Assembly (NCBI RefSeq): GCF_019312585.1
Contig: NZ_JAHWDP010000001.1
Coordinates: forward strand, 186,001-250,000
DNA length: 64,000 nt
Direction: 5' to 3'
From: Halomarinibacterium sedimenti
GTDB lineage: Bacteria; Bacteroidota; Bacteroidia; Flavobacteriales; Flavobacteriaceae
Shown piece by piece: positions 1 to 9,434 of this stretch (position 1 is the first letter of the stretch; each line of letters opens with the position of its first letter). Position numbers and translations under genes: made by a program. Below the pieces are notes generated by a model. It was not told where the DNA came from and made no database searches. It saw only the letters and a program-made list of their open reading frames with translations.

Positions 1-228
1 ATCAACAAAAAAGGTAATATTTTCGGTAATTTCAGTCCCTTCTGAATCGAATACTTTAAAAGCGATTTCTTGATCTTTCAAAGAAGATTTTCTGAAGGTA
101 AGACCTATTTCAATCTCTTCAGTTTGTTGTTGTTCTTCGGCTGAGAAATCTTCTTTTTTGCTACAGGAAATAAAAACAATAGTGACAATAAGTATTAAGA
201 CTGGAAATTTTAAAAGAGATTTTTTCAT
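1..228 (-). CDS. Lipoprotein, partial (C-terminal part beyond window)
   Basis: The ATG at 228 opens a frame that runs off the left edge after 76 codons. The N-terminus is a lipoprotein signal: MKK, a hydrophobic stretch, then FISC with the lipidated Cys at residue 22, followed by an acidic, Gln-rich linker. It would be exported by Sec and anchored by lipid. It is divergent from the thioredoxin-like gene at 405. Omp28-related lipoproteins often accompany such genes in Bacteroidetes, so it may be one, but the visible part holds no diagnostic motif. The product is unassigned. Confidence 0.7.
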   Translation of the reverse strand, partial: MKKSLLKFPVLILIVTIVFISCSKKEDFSAEEQQQTEEIEIGLTFRKSSLKDQEIAFKVFDSEGTEITENITFFVD

Positions 229-404
229 AACATATTTATAAAAAGGGCATATTTTTTGTAAATGCTAAAGTAATTATTTTTTTTGAAAAACCTGATAATC
301 CCAATAAAATCAATACTATATCGAGTTAGTAGAGTATTAAAAAATTAGGTTTTTCTAGTAAAATTTCACTAATATTGTTCCAACATTTTAAACATCATAA
401 CACA

Positions 405-887
405 ATGAAAAAAATTCTCGCCCTTACCTTCTTGGCAATTTCGCTTCAGGCTTTTTCTCAAGATGAACTTCCAAACGTGAACGTTACTACTTTGGATGGG
501 ACTACCATTTCTTTACAAAAAGCTTCAAAAAGTGATTCCCCGGTTGTCATTTCTTTATGGGCAACGTGGTGCGTACCATGTTTAAAAGAACTGGATGCTA
601 TTAGCGAAGTCTATGACGATTGGAAAGATGAAACCAATGTTTCCTTAATTGCTGTTTCTGTAGATGATAGCCGAACTGTAAAAAGAGTTAAACCATTAAT
701 TAATGGGAAAGGTTGGGATTACACAATACTATTAGATACCAATAATGATGTAAAACGAGCTTTAGGTGCTGCCACTGTACCTTTAACCGTTTTAGTAAAG
801 GATGGAAAAATTGTCTATCGACATTCGGGATATAGTCCTGGTGCAGAAAACGAATTGTACGAAAAAATCAAGGAGTTTTCTAAATAA
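405..887 (+). CDS. TlpA-like thioredoxin-family protein, exported
   Basis: A protein of 160 aa with a Sec signal peptide (MKK start, cleavage near AFSQ at residues 16-19) followed by a thioredoxin fold. The active site is WATWCVPC with Cys56 and Cys59, and the cis-Pro region is around ATVPLT. It would act in the periplasm as a thiol-disulfide oxidoreductase (TlpA/ResA family). An upstream in-frame TTG at 375 is possible, but the ATG at 405 begins exactly at the signal peptide. Only 25 bases separate it from the DUF6029 gene, so the two are probably one operon. The substrate is unknown; the family call is firm. Confidence 0.88.
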   Translation: MKKILALTFLAISLQAFSQDELPNVNVTTLDGTTISLQKASKSDSPVVISLWATWCVPCLKELDAISEVYDDWKDETNVSLIAVSVDDSRTVKRVKPLINGKGWDYTILLDTNNDVKRALGAATVPLTVLVKDGKIVYRHSGYSPGAENELYEKIKEFSK

Positions 888-912
888 ATAAACACACTAA
901 CAACCAAACTAA

Positions 913-2559
913 ATGAAAAAGTTTTTAATCATTGCCATACTCATGGCAACTGGCTTAACATTTGCACAAGACGAAAAAGGTAGCTTTTTTGGTGGTTTTG
1001 AGTCTAATTCGCAATGGCTTTTAGACGATAACGGACTAAGCTTTGTAGCACCTGAAGATCAATTTCGCGCAAATAATTATCTTCAATTAAATTATAATTA
1101 CGGAAAATTTACCGCAGGCATACAATATGAATCCTATCTCCCTTCGGCTTTATTAGGATTTAGCCCAGATTTTGACGCAAACAATGGAGTTGCGAATTAT
1201 TTTTTAAACTTCAAAAATGAAACCTTAGATATCACAGGAGGATATTTTTACGAACAATTTGGAAACGGACTTATCTTAAGAAGCTGGGAAGACAGACAAC
1301 TAGGTATTAATACCGCTATTAGAGGAGTGCGAATTAAATTTGATCCATTACAAGATTTAAGTTTAACCGCACTATTTGGACAGCAACGAAATGGTTTTGA
1401 AGTGTCTGATGGAACCATTAGTGGTTTAGATGCCAACTTCGATATAGGCTCTGCTGCCGAATTAGGAAGTGTTGACTTACGAATTGGAGCTAGTTATGTG
1501 TCACGTTATCAAGACAGAGGTACTAATGAAGAAATTCCAAGTACCGTTGCAGCTTATGGTGGAAGATTGGATTGGGGTGTTGGTAATTTTTATGGAGGAT
1601 TTGAAGGTATTGTAAAAGATAGTGATGTTATTGCCAATGAGGGAGTGCTAGTTTCGAATAGATTATATGATGGAACCGCTCTTCAGGTTAACTTAGGTTA
1701 TTCTCAAAAAGGTTTTGGGATTAATTCTACTTTCCGAAGGTTAGAAAACTTCAGCTTTTATGCAGATAGATTGGCAGAAGGAAATCAATTTAACCAACAA
1801 CTTATAAATTTTGTGCCTGCACTAACAAAGCAACAGGATTATTTGTTAACCAACATTTACGTTTATAATTCTCAACCAAGGTTATTAACCGACGCATTGG
1901 AGCAACGCGCTGGTGAAGTAGGAACACAAACCGACATTTACTTTACATTTCCCAAAGAAAGTTTCTTTGGAAAATACAGCACAAAAGTTGCCGCAAACTT
2001 TTCATATTGGGGAGGTTTAGAAACCACTTTTTATGATGATTTTTCTTATGATGTGGAGTTTATTGGAAAAGGAAATAACTATTTCAGAGATATTAATTTT
2101 GAAATTAAAAACCGTTGGTCATCAAGTTTTAGTTCTGTACTAACCTACCAAAATGTGATGGCAGATAAAGGGGTTGTTTTGGGAGGACCTTTAGGTGGTC
2201 CAAACGATATTGAAGCCAATGTTGTGGTTGCAGAAGGAACGGTAAAATTTGAAGGCAGTAAGTCTTTACGTGTTGCAGGTCAACATTTATGGACACAACA
2301 AGACCGAAAAAATTGGGCAGGTGGTGTTGCGGAATATAATTTTAACTCTCATTTTTCACTTTACGTAGCTGACGCTTGGAACTACGGAGGCGAAGGAGAG
2401 TTGCATTACTACAACTTCGGCGGAAGCTATACCAAAGGTAGAACTCGCCTAGGAATGAATTATGGCCGCCAAAGAGGTGGATTAATTTGTGTGGGAGGTG
2501 TTTGTAGATTTGTTCCCGAAAACAATGGGTTTAGCGCAAATCTTTCGGTGAATTTCTAA
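913..2559 (+). CDS. DUF6029-like outer membrane protein
   Basis: A protein of 548 aa with a signal peptide ending near TFAQ (residue 19). The mature part is rich in Gly, Asn and aromatic residues in alternating patterns and ends in SANLSVNF, typical of an outer membrane beta-barrel. It resembles the DUF6029 family of Bacteroidetes, which usually sits beside a TlpA-like and an Omp28-like gene, as here. The function is unknown; the neighbourhood suggests surface protein export or oxidative folding. A strong terminator follows directly. Confidence 0.75.
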   Translation: MKKFLIIAILMATGLTFAQDEKGSFFGGFESNSQWLLDDNGLSFVAPEDQFRANNYLQLNYNYGKFTAGIQYESYLPSALLGFSPDFDANNGVANYFLNFKNETLDITGGYFYEQFGNGLILRSWEDRQLGINTAIRGVRIKFDPLQDLSLTALFGQQRNGFEVSDGTISGLDANFDIGSAAELGSVDLRIGASYVSRYQDRGTNEEIPSTVAAYGGRLDWGVGNFYGGFEGIVKDSDVIANEGVLVSNRLYDGTALQVNLGYSQKGFGINSTFRRLENFSFYADRLAEGNQFNQQLINFVPALTKQQDYLLTNIYVYNSQPRLLTDALEQRAGEVGTQTDIYFTFPKESFFGKYSTKVAANFSYWGGLETTFYDDFSYDVEFIGKGNNYFRDINFEIKNRWSSSFSSVLTYQNVMADKGVVLGGPLGGPNDIEANVVVAEGTVKFEGSKSLRVAGQHLWTQQDRKNWAGGVAEYNFNSHFSLYVADAWNYGGEGELHYYNFGGSYTKGRTRLGMNYGRQRGGLICVGGVCRFVPENNGFSANLSVNF

Positions 2560-2570
2560 AAAAAAGACAT

Positions 2571-2607
2571 AAAAAAAGCCCGATGTGAAAACTTCGGGCT
2601 TTTTTTA
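2571..2607. terminator. Bidirectional intrinsic terminator
   Basis: Stem AGCCCGA / TCGGGCT flanked by an A run and a T run. It lies between the convergent genes ending at 2559 (+) and 2627 (-) and can serve both. Confidence 0.9.
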
Positions 2608-2626
2608 TAGTCGAATGTTTTAAAGA

Positions 2627-3340
2627 TTAATTCTTTACAATCTTAACAGCTTGTGAAAAACCTTTATCGTTTGTCATTTGCACTAAATACACTTGTGAAG
2701 GCAAATTAGCAACATTTATGGTATTAGTTCCAATAATCAATTTTTGATTTGAAACAGCACGACCGCGTATATCGTAAATTACAACAGAAGCTTCTTCAAT
2801 AGCTTCAATAGTAAGTACATCACGAACAACTGTATTGGTAATATTTGCTTTTACTTCTTTGTTATCATTAACTCCAAGAGCAGGATCATAGCGATAGGTG
2901 AAAGTTAAATCATCACCTATTTCAACCCCACCAGCATCTACTTGGAAAAAACGGAATACGTAATCAATAATATTTCCACCACCATCATTATAATTTAAGA
3001 ACTTATCTCCATCTGAATCTTGATGCTGACCTGGTTGAATAGTTACTACTTCACTACCTGGAGGGTAAATATCCCCAACAGCCACTGGATCATAACAAAG
3101 ACCAAAACACAATTGCATGTCTACACCATCATAGTTTACTGCACTTACAAATTCGCATTTCATGTAAATTTCATCTGTAGTAGATTCATTATTAACATAA
3201 AAAGGAAGTGGATTATTTAATGCACCCGCAATAATCATTTGACCATCTAAAATAGGGTCTCCAGCATGAGATTCTACATTAAATTGTGCAACAGCTGTAA
3301 TAGTAGCAAACGCACAAAAAAGAGTTAGTAATTTTTTCAT
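2627..3340 (-). CDS. Secreted protein with T9SS type A sorting domain
   Basis: A protein of 237 aa. A signal peptide (cleavage near AVAQ, residue 19) is followed by a beta-rich domain of about 140 residues that I do not recognise. The last 60-70 residues form a type IX secretion C-terminal domain, with VVIYDIRGRAV, a Gly-Thr turn and the basic end VKIVKN. The protein should pass the inner membrane by Sec and then be exported and anchored by the T9SS. Conserved Cys residues in CFGLCYDP may form a disulfide. The cargo function is unknown. Confidence 0.85.
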   Translation of the reverse strand: MKKLLTLFCAFATITAVAQFNVESHAGDPILDGQMIIAGALNNPLPFYVNNESTTDEIYMKCEFVSAVNYDGVDMQLCFGLCYDPVAVGDIYPPGSEVVTIQPGQHQDSDGDKFLNYNDGGGNIIDYVFRFFQVDAGGVEIGDDLTFTYRYDPALGVNDNKEVKANITNTVVRDVLTIEAIEEASVVIYDIRGRAVSNQKLIIGTNTINVANLPSQVYLVQMTNDKGFSQAVKIVKN

Positions 3341-3549
3341 TTTTTAATAAAATTAGAGTTAAAATATCTTGCAAGATATAAATTCCATTTCTAAAAAAAG
3401 AAAAATATAGTAGAAAGCTTTTTGGTAATATTTGATTAGGTTAAGGTTTTGAAAATCATCTCACTATACATAAGCTATCCCATTAAATTGATAGGGATTA
3501 TAGAACGGAAATTATATAAAAAAAGTAAATCATGAATGAATTATTATTT

Positions 3550-3557
3550 TATATTTG
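3550..3557 (+). promoter_or_regulatory. -7 box TATATTTG of the Omp28-like gene
   Basis: An exact match to the flavobacterial -7 consensus TAnnTTTG, placed about 40 bases upstream of the ATG at 3596. No clear TTG -33 box is seen. Confidence 0.5.
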
Positions 3558-3595
3558 AAAGATAAACCCATTTTAGAAACTAAAAATTCCTCGTT

Positions 3596-5260
3596 ATGTT
3601 AAAAAAATTACTTGGTAGTGTTGCTTTCCTATTAATAGCATCTACTGCATTTGCGCAAACCATTGTATCCACAACACCAGAAAACAAAAAAGTAATACTT
3701 GAAGAATTTACAGGTATTAATTGTGTGTTTTGCCCAGACGGTCACGCTATTGCTAGAAACATTCAAAACAACAATCCAGGGAATGTATTCCTAGTAAATA
3801 TTCACGCTGGTGGTTTTGCTGCTCCCAATGGAAATCAGCCAGACTTTAGAACCGCTGAAGGTAACGGAATTAGAGCTTTTTTTGGCGCTAACTTTTACCC
3901 ATCTGGTATGATAAACCGCCATCAATTTAATGGAGCTTATGTATTAAGTAGAACCGCATGGACAAGTTCTGCAAATCAAATACTAGCCCAAAGTTCTTAT
4001 GTAAACTTGGCAATGGAAGCAGATATAGATGTACAAACAAATGAAATTACTGTGCACGTAGAAGCTTATTACACAGCTAATAGCCCTGTTGGAACAAACA
4101 AACTAAACGTTGCTTTACTTCAAAACAACACCTTAGGCCCTCAAACGGGTGGTAATATGGGGAATGAATACGTACACATGCATAGACTTTTAGATATGGT
4201 AACTGGTCAATGGGGAGATGATGTAACTCCAACTACTTCAGGAACTTTTATTGATAGAACCTATACAATGACAATTCCCCCGGATCATAATGGTGTTCCA
4301 ATTAATATTGAAGATCTTGAACTAGTTGTTTTTATGACTGAGGACAACGCAGAGATTATTAGCGGTAATGGAACGTACCCTACCTATTCAAATTTTGAAT
4401 TTCAAAATGATGTAACAGCAAAATTAATACAAGAAATTCCAAATCAATGTGGTATTGATTTAGCGCCAATTATCGAAATTCAAAATACAGGAGAAAACCC
4501 TGTTACATCACTTTCAATTGATTATTCAATTAACTCTGGAACTGTTGCTACTTATAATTGGAGTGGAAATTTAACTTCATTACAAACTGAAACGATAGAG
4601 CTGCCTGCAATTTCTTATGACCTTCAAGTAGCAAATACGGTAAATGTAACCATAGAAAATGACGACGATAATACTAACAATACAATTACACAAAGTTTTA
4701 ATCAAACATTTGATTTTGCCAATGAAATTCGATTGGTATTGAATACAGATAATCAAGGTGCACAATGTACATGGGAAATTGTAAATATAGATGGAGATGT
4801 TGTTGAAAGCGGAGGTCCTTACGGAAACAATATGGTAATTAATGAAATTTACCCAATGCCAAGTAACTGTTATGTATTCAATTTATACGATTCTGGCGGA
4901 AACGGAGGAGGATCCGTTGCCTTGTTAGACATAAATAATGAAGTAATTTATTCATCAAGTGGTAATTATGGAGCTGGGGAATCTGCAAACTTTTCTACTG
5001 AAGGATTCTTAGGAATTGGTGGTAACATTTTAGACGGAATAGCGATATATCCAAACCCTGCCAAAACTAACGTTACTATTGCAAATGCTGAAAATGCAAA
5101 CGTTGTAATCTATGATGTTTTAGGTAAGGTGGTTTATTCTAAGAAAAATATAGCCCTTACACAAGAAGTTGAAGTTTCAAAACTACAAATAGGTACTTAC
5201 TTCGTAAAAATTGATAAAGAAGGTCAATCGAAAGTAGAAAGATTGATTATTTCAAAATAA
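3596..5260 (+). CDS. Omp28-related protein with T9SS sorting domain
   Basis: A protein of 554 aa. After the signal peptide (STAFAQ, residue 21) comes a thioredoxin-like Omp28 domain with EEFTGINCVFCPDGH; Cys43 and Cys46 form a CxxC. The middle section is a beta-rich CARDB/Ig-like stretch (TGENPVTSLSIDYSI), and the C-terminus is a type A T9SS domain (IYPNPAKTNVTI through VVIYDVLGKVVY). It is therefore predicted to be a surface-exposed or secreted redox-type protein. The Omp28 family has no settled biochemical role, so oxidoreductase activity is an inference from CxxC. Confidence 0.85.
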   Translation: MLKKLLGSVAFLLIASTAFAQTIVSTTPENKKVILEEFTGINCVFCPDGHAIARNIQNNNPGNVFLVNIHAGGFAAPNGNQPDFRTAEGNGIRAFFGANFYPSGMINRHQFNGAYVLSRTAWTSSANQILAQSSYVNLAMEADIDVQTNEITVHVEAYYTANSPVGTNKLNVALLQNNTLGPQTGGNMGNEYVHMHRLLDMVTGQWGDDVTPTTSGTFIDRTYTMTIPPDHNGVPINIEDLELVVFMTEDNAEIISGNGTYPTYSNFEFQNDVTAKLIQEIPNQCGIDLAPIIEIQNTGENPVTSLSIDYSINSGTVATYNWSGNLTSLQTETIELPAISYDLQVANTVNVTIENDDDNTNNTITQSFNQTFDFANEIRLVLNTDNQGAQCTWEIVNIDGDVVESGGPYGNNMVINEIYPMPSNCYVFNLYDSGGNGGGSVALLDINNEVIYSSSGNYGAGESANFSTEGFLGIGGNILDGIAIYPNPAKTNVTIANAENANVVIYDVLGKVVYSKKNIALTQEVEVSKLQIGTYFVKIDKEGQSKVERLIISK

Positions 5261-5280
5261 TTTTTACTATTGAATTAAAC

Positions 5281-5310
5281 AAAAACCCGAGCGCTGCTCG
5301 GGTTTTTTTA
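5281..5310. terminator. Bidirectional intrinsic terminator
   Basis: Stem ACCCGAGC / GCTCGGGT with a GCT-type loop, an A run on the left and a T run on the right. It is shared by the Omp28-like gene (+) and rsmG (-). Confidence 0.9.
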
Positions 5311-5943
5311 TGCTTTCCCTTTAAATTTTAACGGAAGATGAACCACACTTTTTGTTTCAAAAAAGTCTTCTTTAAAATAGTTTTTCAGTTCAAAAATGGT
5401 AGCTTTAGGAAAAGGAGCTAGTTCTTCTTTTAAGTCTCCTCCCTTTAGATATAAAATTCCATTCTTTAATTCATGGCGGTTCTTTTTTGCCACTTTATTT
5501 TTTATCCAGCCAGCAAATTCTTCCATTTTCGTCACTGCTCTACTTACAATAAAATCAAAATTACCTTGCACCATCTCCGCTCTTTGGTTGGTAGCTTTAA
5601 CATTGTCAAGCTCCAAAGCTTCTATAACAGCTTCCACTACTTTAATTTTTTTTCCTATACTATCCACCAAGTGAAATTGACTCTCTGGAAAGAGGATTGC
5701 TAGCGGGATACCGGGAAAACCACCTCCTGTACCAACATCCAAAATGGTTGTACCCGGTTTAAAACTAACCACTTTTGCTATTCCCAACGAATGCAATACG
5801 TGACGTAAATACAATTCCTCGAAATCTTTTCGAGAGACTACATTTATTTTTTGATTCCAATCTTTATAGAGATCATAAAGCTTTGTAAATCTTTCAATTT
5901 GAAGCGCTGTGAGGTCTGGAAAATAGTGTAAAAGTAGGTCCAT
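5308..5943 (-). CDS. rsmG: 16S rRNA (guanine527-N7)-methyltransferase RsmG
   Basis: A protein of 211 aa, the usual family length. The SAM-binding motif DVGTGGGFPGIPLA is at about residues 65-78 and is followed by the acidic LVDS loop. The N-terminal NQKINVVSRKDFEELYLRH segment is typical of RsmG/GidB. It methylates G527 of 16S rRNA in the cytoplasm, and loss of RsmG is known to give low-level streptomycin resistance. It has its own transcription unit, convergent with the Omp28-like gene. Confidence 0.95.
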   Translation of the reverse strand: MDLLLHYFPDLTALQIERFTKLYDLYKDWNQKINVVSRKDFEELYLRHVLHSLGIAKVVSFKPGTTILDVGTGGGFPGIPLAILFPESQFHLVDSIGKKIKVVEAVIEALELDNVKATNQRAEMVQGNFDFIVSRAVTKMEEFAGWIKNKVAKKNRHELKNGILYLKGGDLKEELAPFPKATIFELKNYFKEDFFETKSVVHLPLKFKGKA

Positions 5944-6068
5944 GAATATTTATGAACAGCAAAAGTAGTATTTCATTCATAAATTTAGCACAATCTGCAT
6001 AGGATTTACGTTTTAGATATGTATTTTTACCAACTTAGTAATAAACCTATTTGAAAACCTAATTTATT

Positions 6069-7169
6069 GTGAGTCATTCATCTATAAAATTTTCCCGAAC
6101 AGATTCTGCGCAATTTTTCCGTACACTAAACAAAAGAGTTAACAATTACTTCAAAGAAAATAATATTTCTCGTAATGGTAATTGGAGATTGTACGTTAAA
6201 ACATTTGTCATGTTTGCTTTATATATAACACCGTATTTTCTATTGTTTCTATTTGATTTACCCGGTTGGGTTCAGCTTATTCTGGCTGTAATAATGGGGA
6301 TAGGAATGGCAGGAGTTGGTATGAATGTGATGCATGATGCTAACCACGGAGCCTATTCTTCAAAAAAATGGGTGAATAAAATATTTGGAGGAAGCATTTA
6401 CATACTCGCAGGAAATGTATACAACTGGCAAGTACAACATAATGTGTTACACCATACGTACACCAATATACATGGACATGATGAAGACCTAGATGCAGGT
6501 CGCATTTTGCGGTTTTCAAAGCATATGAAATGGCATCCTTTGCATAAATTTCAGCACTTCTATAGTATTTTCTTATATGGCTTATTAACGATTAACTGGG
6601 TTCTAACTTCAGACTTTAAACAAACCAAGCGTTATTTAGATCAAAAGCTATCATACGGAAAGCTTCCAACACCATTTAAGCAGTGGAGCACACTTATTAT
6701 TGCTAAAGTTATTTATGCCATCATTTGGTTAGTTATCCCTATCCTATTCTTCAATATTGCTTGGTGGAAAATCTTAATAGGGTTTTTTATTATGCATTAT
6801 GTTGCTGGACTTATCTTGAGTGTAGTTTTTCAACTTGCACATGTAGTTGAAGAAGCAAATACCTATTTACCAGATCCTTCGGGAACTATGAAAAATACTT
6901 GGGCGATTCATCAGCTTTTTACTACGGTAAATTTCTCCACAAAAAATCCGATTATGAATTGGTTTACAGGAGGGTTAAACCATCAAGTAGAGCACCATAT
7001 TTTCCCAAATATTAGCCATGTTCATTATACCAAAATTTCTAAAATAGTAAGAAATACAGCTAAAGAATTCAATCTACCCTACTACGAATACGAAACCACA
7101 CGTAAAGCTGTGATAGCACATTTTCAACATTTAAAACAAATGGGGGCAAAACCCGCATTATCTGCTTAA
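6069..7169 (+). CDS. Membrane fatty acid desaturase
   Basis: A protein of 366 aa in the acyl-CoA/acyl-lipid desaturase superfamily. Three histidine boxes bind the di-iron centre: HDANH at residues 89-93, HNVLHH at 124-129 and HQVEHH at 305-310. The last, with Q in place of the first H, resembles front-end/linoleoyl-CoA desaturases. Hydrophobic pairs at about 45-90 and 205-255 fit four membrane spans. It would introduce double bonds into membrane acyl chains. The start is a GTG; no ATG fits. It is followed after 6 bases by the aminotransferase, so the two may be cotranscribed. Regiospecificity cannot be read from sequence. Confidence 0.9.
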   Translation: MSHSSIKFSRTDSAQFFRTLNKRVNNYFKENNISRNGNWRLYVKTFVMFALYITPYFLLFLFDLPGWVQLILAVIMGIGMAGVGMNVMHDANHGAYSSKKWVNKIFGGSIYILAGNVYNWQVQHNVLHHTYTNIHGHDEDLDAGRILRFSKHMKWHPLHKFQHFYSIFLYGLLTINWVLTSDFKQTKRYLDQKLSYGKLPTPFKQWSTLIIAKVIYAIIWLVIPILFFNIAWWKILIGFFIMHYVAGLILSVVFQLAHVVEEANTYLPDPSGTMKNTWAIHQLFTTVNFSTKNPIMNWFTGGLNHQVEHHIFPNISHVHYTKISKIVRNTAKEFNLPYYEYETTRKAVIAHFQHLKQMGAKPALSA

Positions 7170-7175
7170 TTCTAT

Positions 7176-8363
7176 ATGAATCCAAAACTTTCCAACCGTG
7201 TAAACGAAATGTCAACGTCTGCCACCCTAGCCATGGCAGCCAAAGCACGAGAGCTTAAAGAACAAGGAAAAAATATTATTGGGCTTAGCTTAGGAGAACC
7301 CGATTTTACCATCCCAGAATTTGTAAAAGAAGCTGGAATTAAAGCCATAAAAGATAATTATCATTCGTACAGCCCTGTAGATGGTTACGGAGAATTAAAG
7401 CAAGCGATTATTACCAAATTTAAGCGAGATAACAATCTAGTATATAAACCTTCTCAAATTGTAGTCTCAACAGGTGCAAAACAATCACTAGCAAATCTTG
7501 CTCAAGTATTATTAAATGAAGGAGACGAGGTACTACTCCCCGCTCCTTATTGGGTGAGTTATGCAGATATTAGCAAAGTTGCTGGCGGAGTTCCAGTCGA
7601 GATTCCTGCCTCTATCGATACCGATTTTAAAATCACCCCGCAAGCGTTGGAAGCAGCTATTACACCTAAAACCAAAATGATGATTTACAGCTCTCCTTGC
7701 AATCCAAGCGGATCTGTTTACAGCAGAAAGGAATTAAGAGCATTAGCAGATGTTTTGGTTAAATACCCAAGCATTATCATTATAAGTGACGAAATCTACG
7801 AACATATCAATTTTACAGGTGAACATGTTTCTATGGCAGCTTTTGAAGATATGTACGATCGTACCGTAACCGTCAATGGTGTTTCGAAAGCATATTCTAT
7901 GACGGGTTGGCGTATTGGATATATTGGTGCTCCAGAATATATAGCACGAGCTTGTAATAAAATGCAGGGCCAAGTAACCAGTGGTGCTAATTGTATTGCA
8001 CAAATAGCAACCATTACTGCCTTAGAAAACCCGCCAAGTAAAATTCAATATATGGTGGATGCATTTAAAGAACGTAGAAAATTAATTTTAGGATTACTTT
8101 CTGAAATTCCTGGCTTTAAAACCAATGAGCCCGAAGGTGCTTTTTATGTGTTCCCAGATATTTCGTATTACTTCGGTAAGACCTTAAAAGGAAAAACCAT
8201 TAATTCTGCGCAAGATTTTGCCATCTTTCTTTTGGAGGAGGCAGGTGTTGCCACAGTAACAGGTGAAGCCTTTGGCGACCCAAATTGCATTCGTATCTCC
8301 TATGCCGCTTCAGGAGAGAATATAAAAGAAGCCATGAGCCGAATTAAAACTTCATTATCATAA
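7176..8363 (+). CDS. aspC: Aspartate aminotransferase (class I PLP-dependent)
   Basis: A protein of 395 aa, the normal length for the AspB/AspC type Ib group. The PLP-binding lysine is in NGVSKAYSMTGWRIGY, and the substrate-carboxylate Arg is in CIRISYA near the C-terminus. SSPCNPSG and SDEIYEHI are the usual cofactor-pocket motifs. It interconverts aspartate/2-oxoglutarate and oxaloacetate/glutamate; prephenate or other keto acids are possible alternative substrates in this subgroup. A strong terminator follows. Confidence 0.9.
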   Translation: MNPKLSNRVNEMSTSATLAMAAKARELKEQGKNIIGLSLGEPDFTIPEFVKEAGIKAIKDNYHSYSPVDGYGELKQAIITKFKRDNNLVYKPSQIVVSTGAKQSLANLAQVLLNEGDEVLLPAPYWVSYADISKVAGGVPVEIPASIDTDFKITPQALEAAITPKTKMMIYSSPCNPSGSVYSRKELRALADVLVKYPSIIIISDEIYEHINFTGEHVSMAAFEDMYDRTVTVNGVSKAYSMTGWRIGYIGAPEYIARACNKMQGQVTSGANCIAQIATITALENPPSKIQYMVDAFKERRKLILGLLSEIPGFKTNEPEGAFYVFPDISYYFGKTLKGKTINSAQDFAIFLLEEAGVATVTGEAFGDPNCIRISYAASGENIKEAMSRIKTSLS

Positions 8364-8365
8364 AT

Positions 8366-8398
8366 AAAAAAGGCCTTCAATAATTGAAGGCCTTTTTT
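8366..8398. terminator. Bidirectional intrinsic terminator
   Basis: Perfect stem AAGGCCTTCAA / TTGAAGGCCTT with a TAA loop, A run and T run. It lies between the convergent aspC-like gene and the TlpA-like T9SS gene. Confidence 0.92.
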
Positions 8399-8411
8399 AG
8401 GTTGTAATAAA

Positions 8412-9215
8412 TTATCGAACAATCAATCCTTTATTAGTAACGCCATAACTAGTTTCAACCGAAACAAAATACGTTCCAGCATTCAGATTATGCTGTATTT
8501 CGATTTGTTTTGTACCATAGGTATTAGAATATACTTCCTTCCCTAATATACTGTAAATTTTAACCTCAGACTGTAAATCTGAAGCAAGCGTAATCGTTAA
8601 CTTTTGTGAATTCGAAATTGGATTTGGAAACAACAAGAAATTTGCAGAAGTGCTTGTATCCTCAATGGAAAATATACCACATTCCATAGGTTCTGGCTCA
8701 AATCCTGAAGGAAATGCTGCTTCATAAGTACCAACATCATTAATTGGCCAAATATCTAAATTTATTATTTCGTTATTTGGATTAATCAAACAATAGGTAG
8801 GATATGCAGTAATACCAAAATTTGTATCTACGGCGGCACAGCCACCTTCAATTCCAACCGCTGGGGAATGATTAAATGGTCCTCCAAATTGATTTTCAAA
8901 TGCAATTACTTCTGCATTGGTATCAGTTCCATTATTAATTGAAATCACAAAAATATCACCTTCATTACATCCATATTTATCGTGCAACTCGTTATAAATA
9001 GGCTGTGTCTGTTGGCATGGAGGGCAAGTATCAAAGAAGAAATCTAAAAAAACGTATTTACCTGAAGCCGTAATTTCATAAAGATTGTGCACGACACCTT
9101 CAGTGTCTGTAACAGTAAAATCATCAACAACATCATTTAAATTGTAATTTTGAACTTGGGAGAAACCCAAAAAGCTAATGGAGAAAACTCCATAAAAAAG
9201 TAATAATTTTTTCAT
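8412..9215 (-). CDS. TlpA-like thioredoxin with T9SS sorting domain
   Basis: A protein of 267 aa. A signal peptide (GFSQ, residue 20) is followed by a TlpA/AhpC-TSA-type thioredoxin domain with DTCPPC (Cys64, Cys67) and a cis-Pro at AYPTYC. About 75 C-terminal residues form a T9SS type A tail (LLFPNPISNSQKLTI, VKIYSILGKEVY). The combination implies a redox protein delivered to the cell surface rather than kept in the periplasm. Extra Cys residues (GGCAAVD, MECGIF) could form structural disulfides. The partner is unknown. Confidence 0.85.
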   Translation of the reverse strand: MKKLLLFYGVFSISFLGFSQVQNYNLNDVVDDFTVTDTEGVVHNLYEITASGKYVFLDFFFDTCPPCQQTQPIYNELHDKYGCNEGDIFVISINNGTDTNAEVIAFENQFGGPFNHSPAVGIEGGCAAVDTNFGITAYPTYCLINPNNEIINLDIWPINDVGTYEAAFPSGFEPEPMECGIFSIEDTSTSANFLLFPNPISNSQKLTITLASDLQSEVKIYSILGKEVYSNTYGTKQIEIQHNLNAGTYFVSVETSYGVTNKGLIVR

Positions 9216-9434
9216 AATTGGTTTGTTTAAAGTTGGATAAACCTACTAATAAAAAGTTTAAAAATAAAACAAATTTACACGTTAATTCCTTGTAAAATGG
9301 GCTTTTAGAACGTTTTGCTCTTGAACCTCTTTTAAATAAAGGTACCCCACTTTTTAAATAGGATATTTATTTATTTTTTTGAATTTGGCTTTTTATTAGT
9401 CTATTTTCGTTCAGGAAGTTTAAATACTCTTAAA

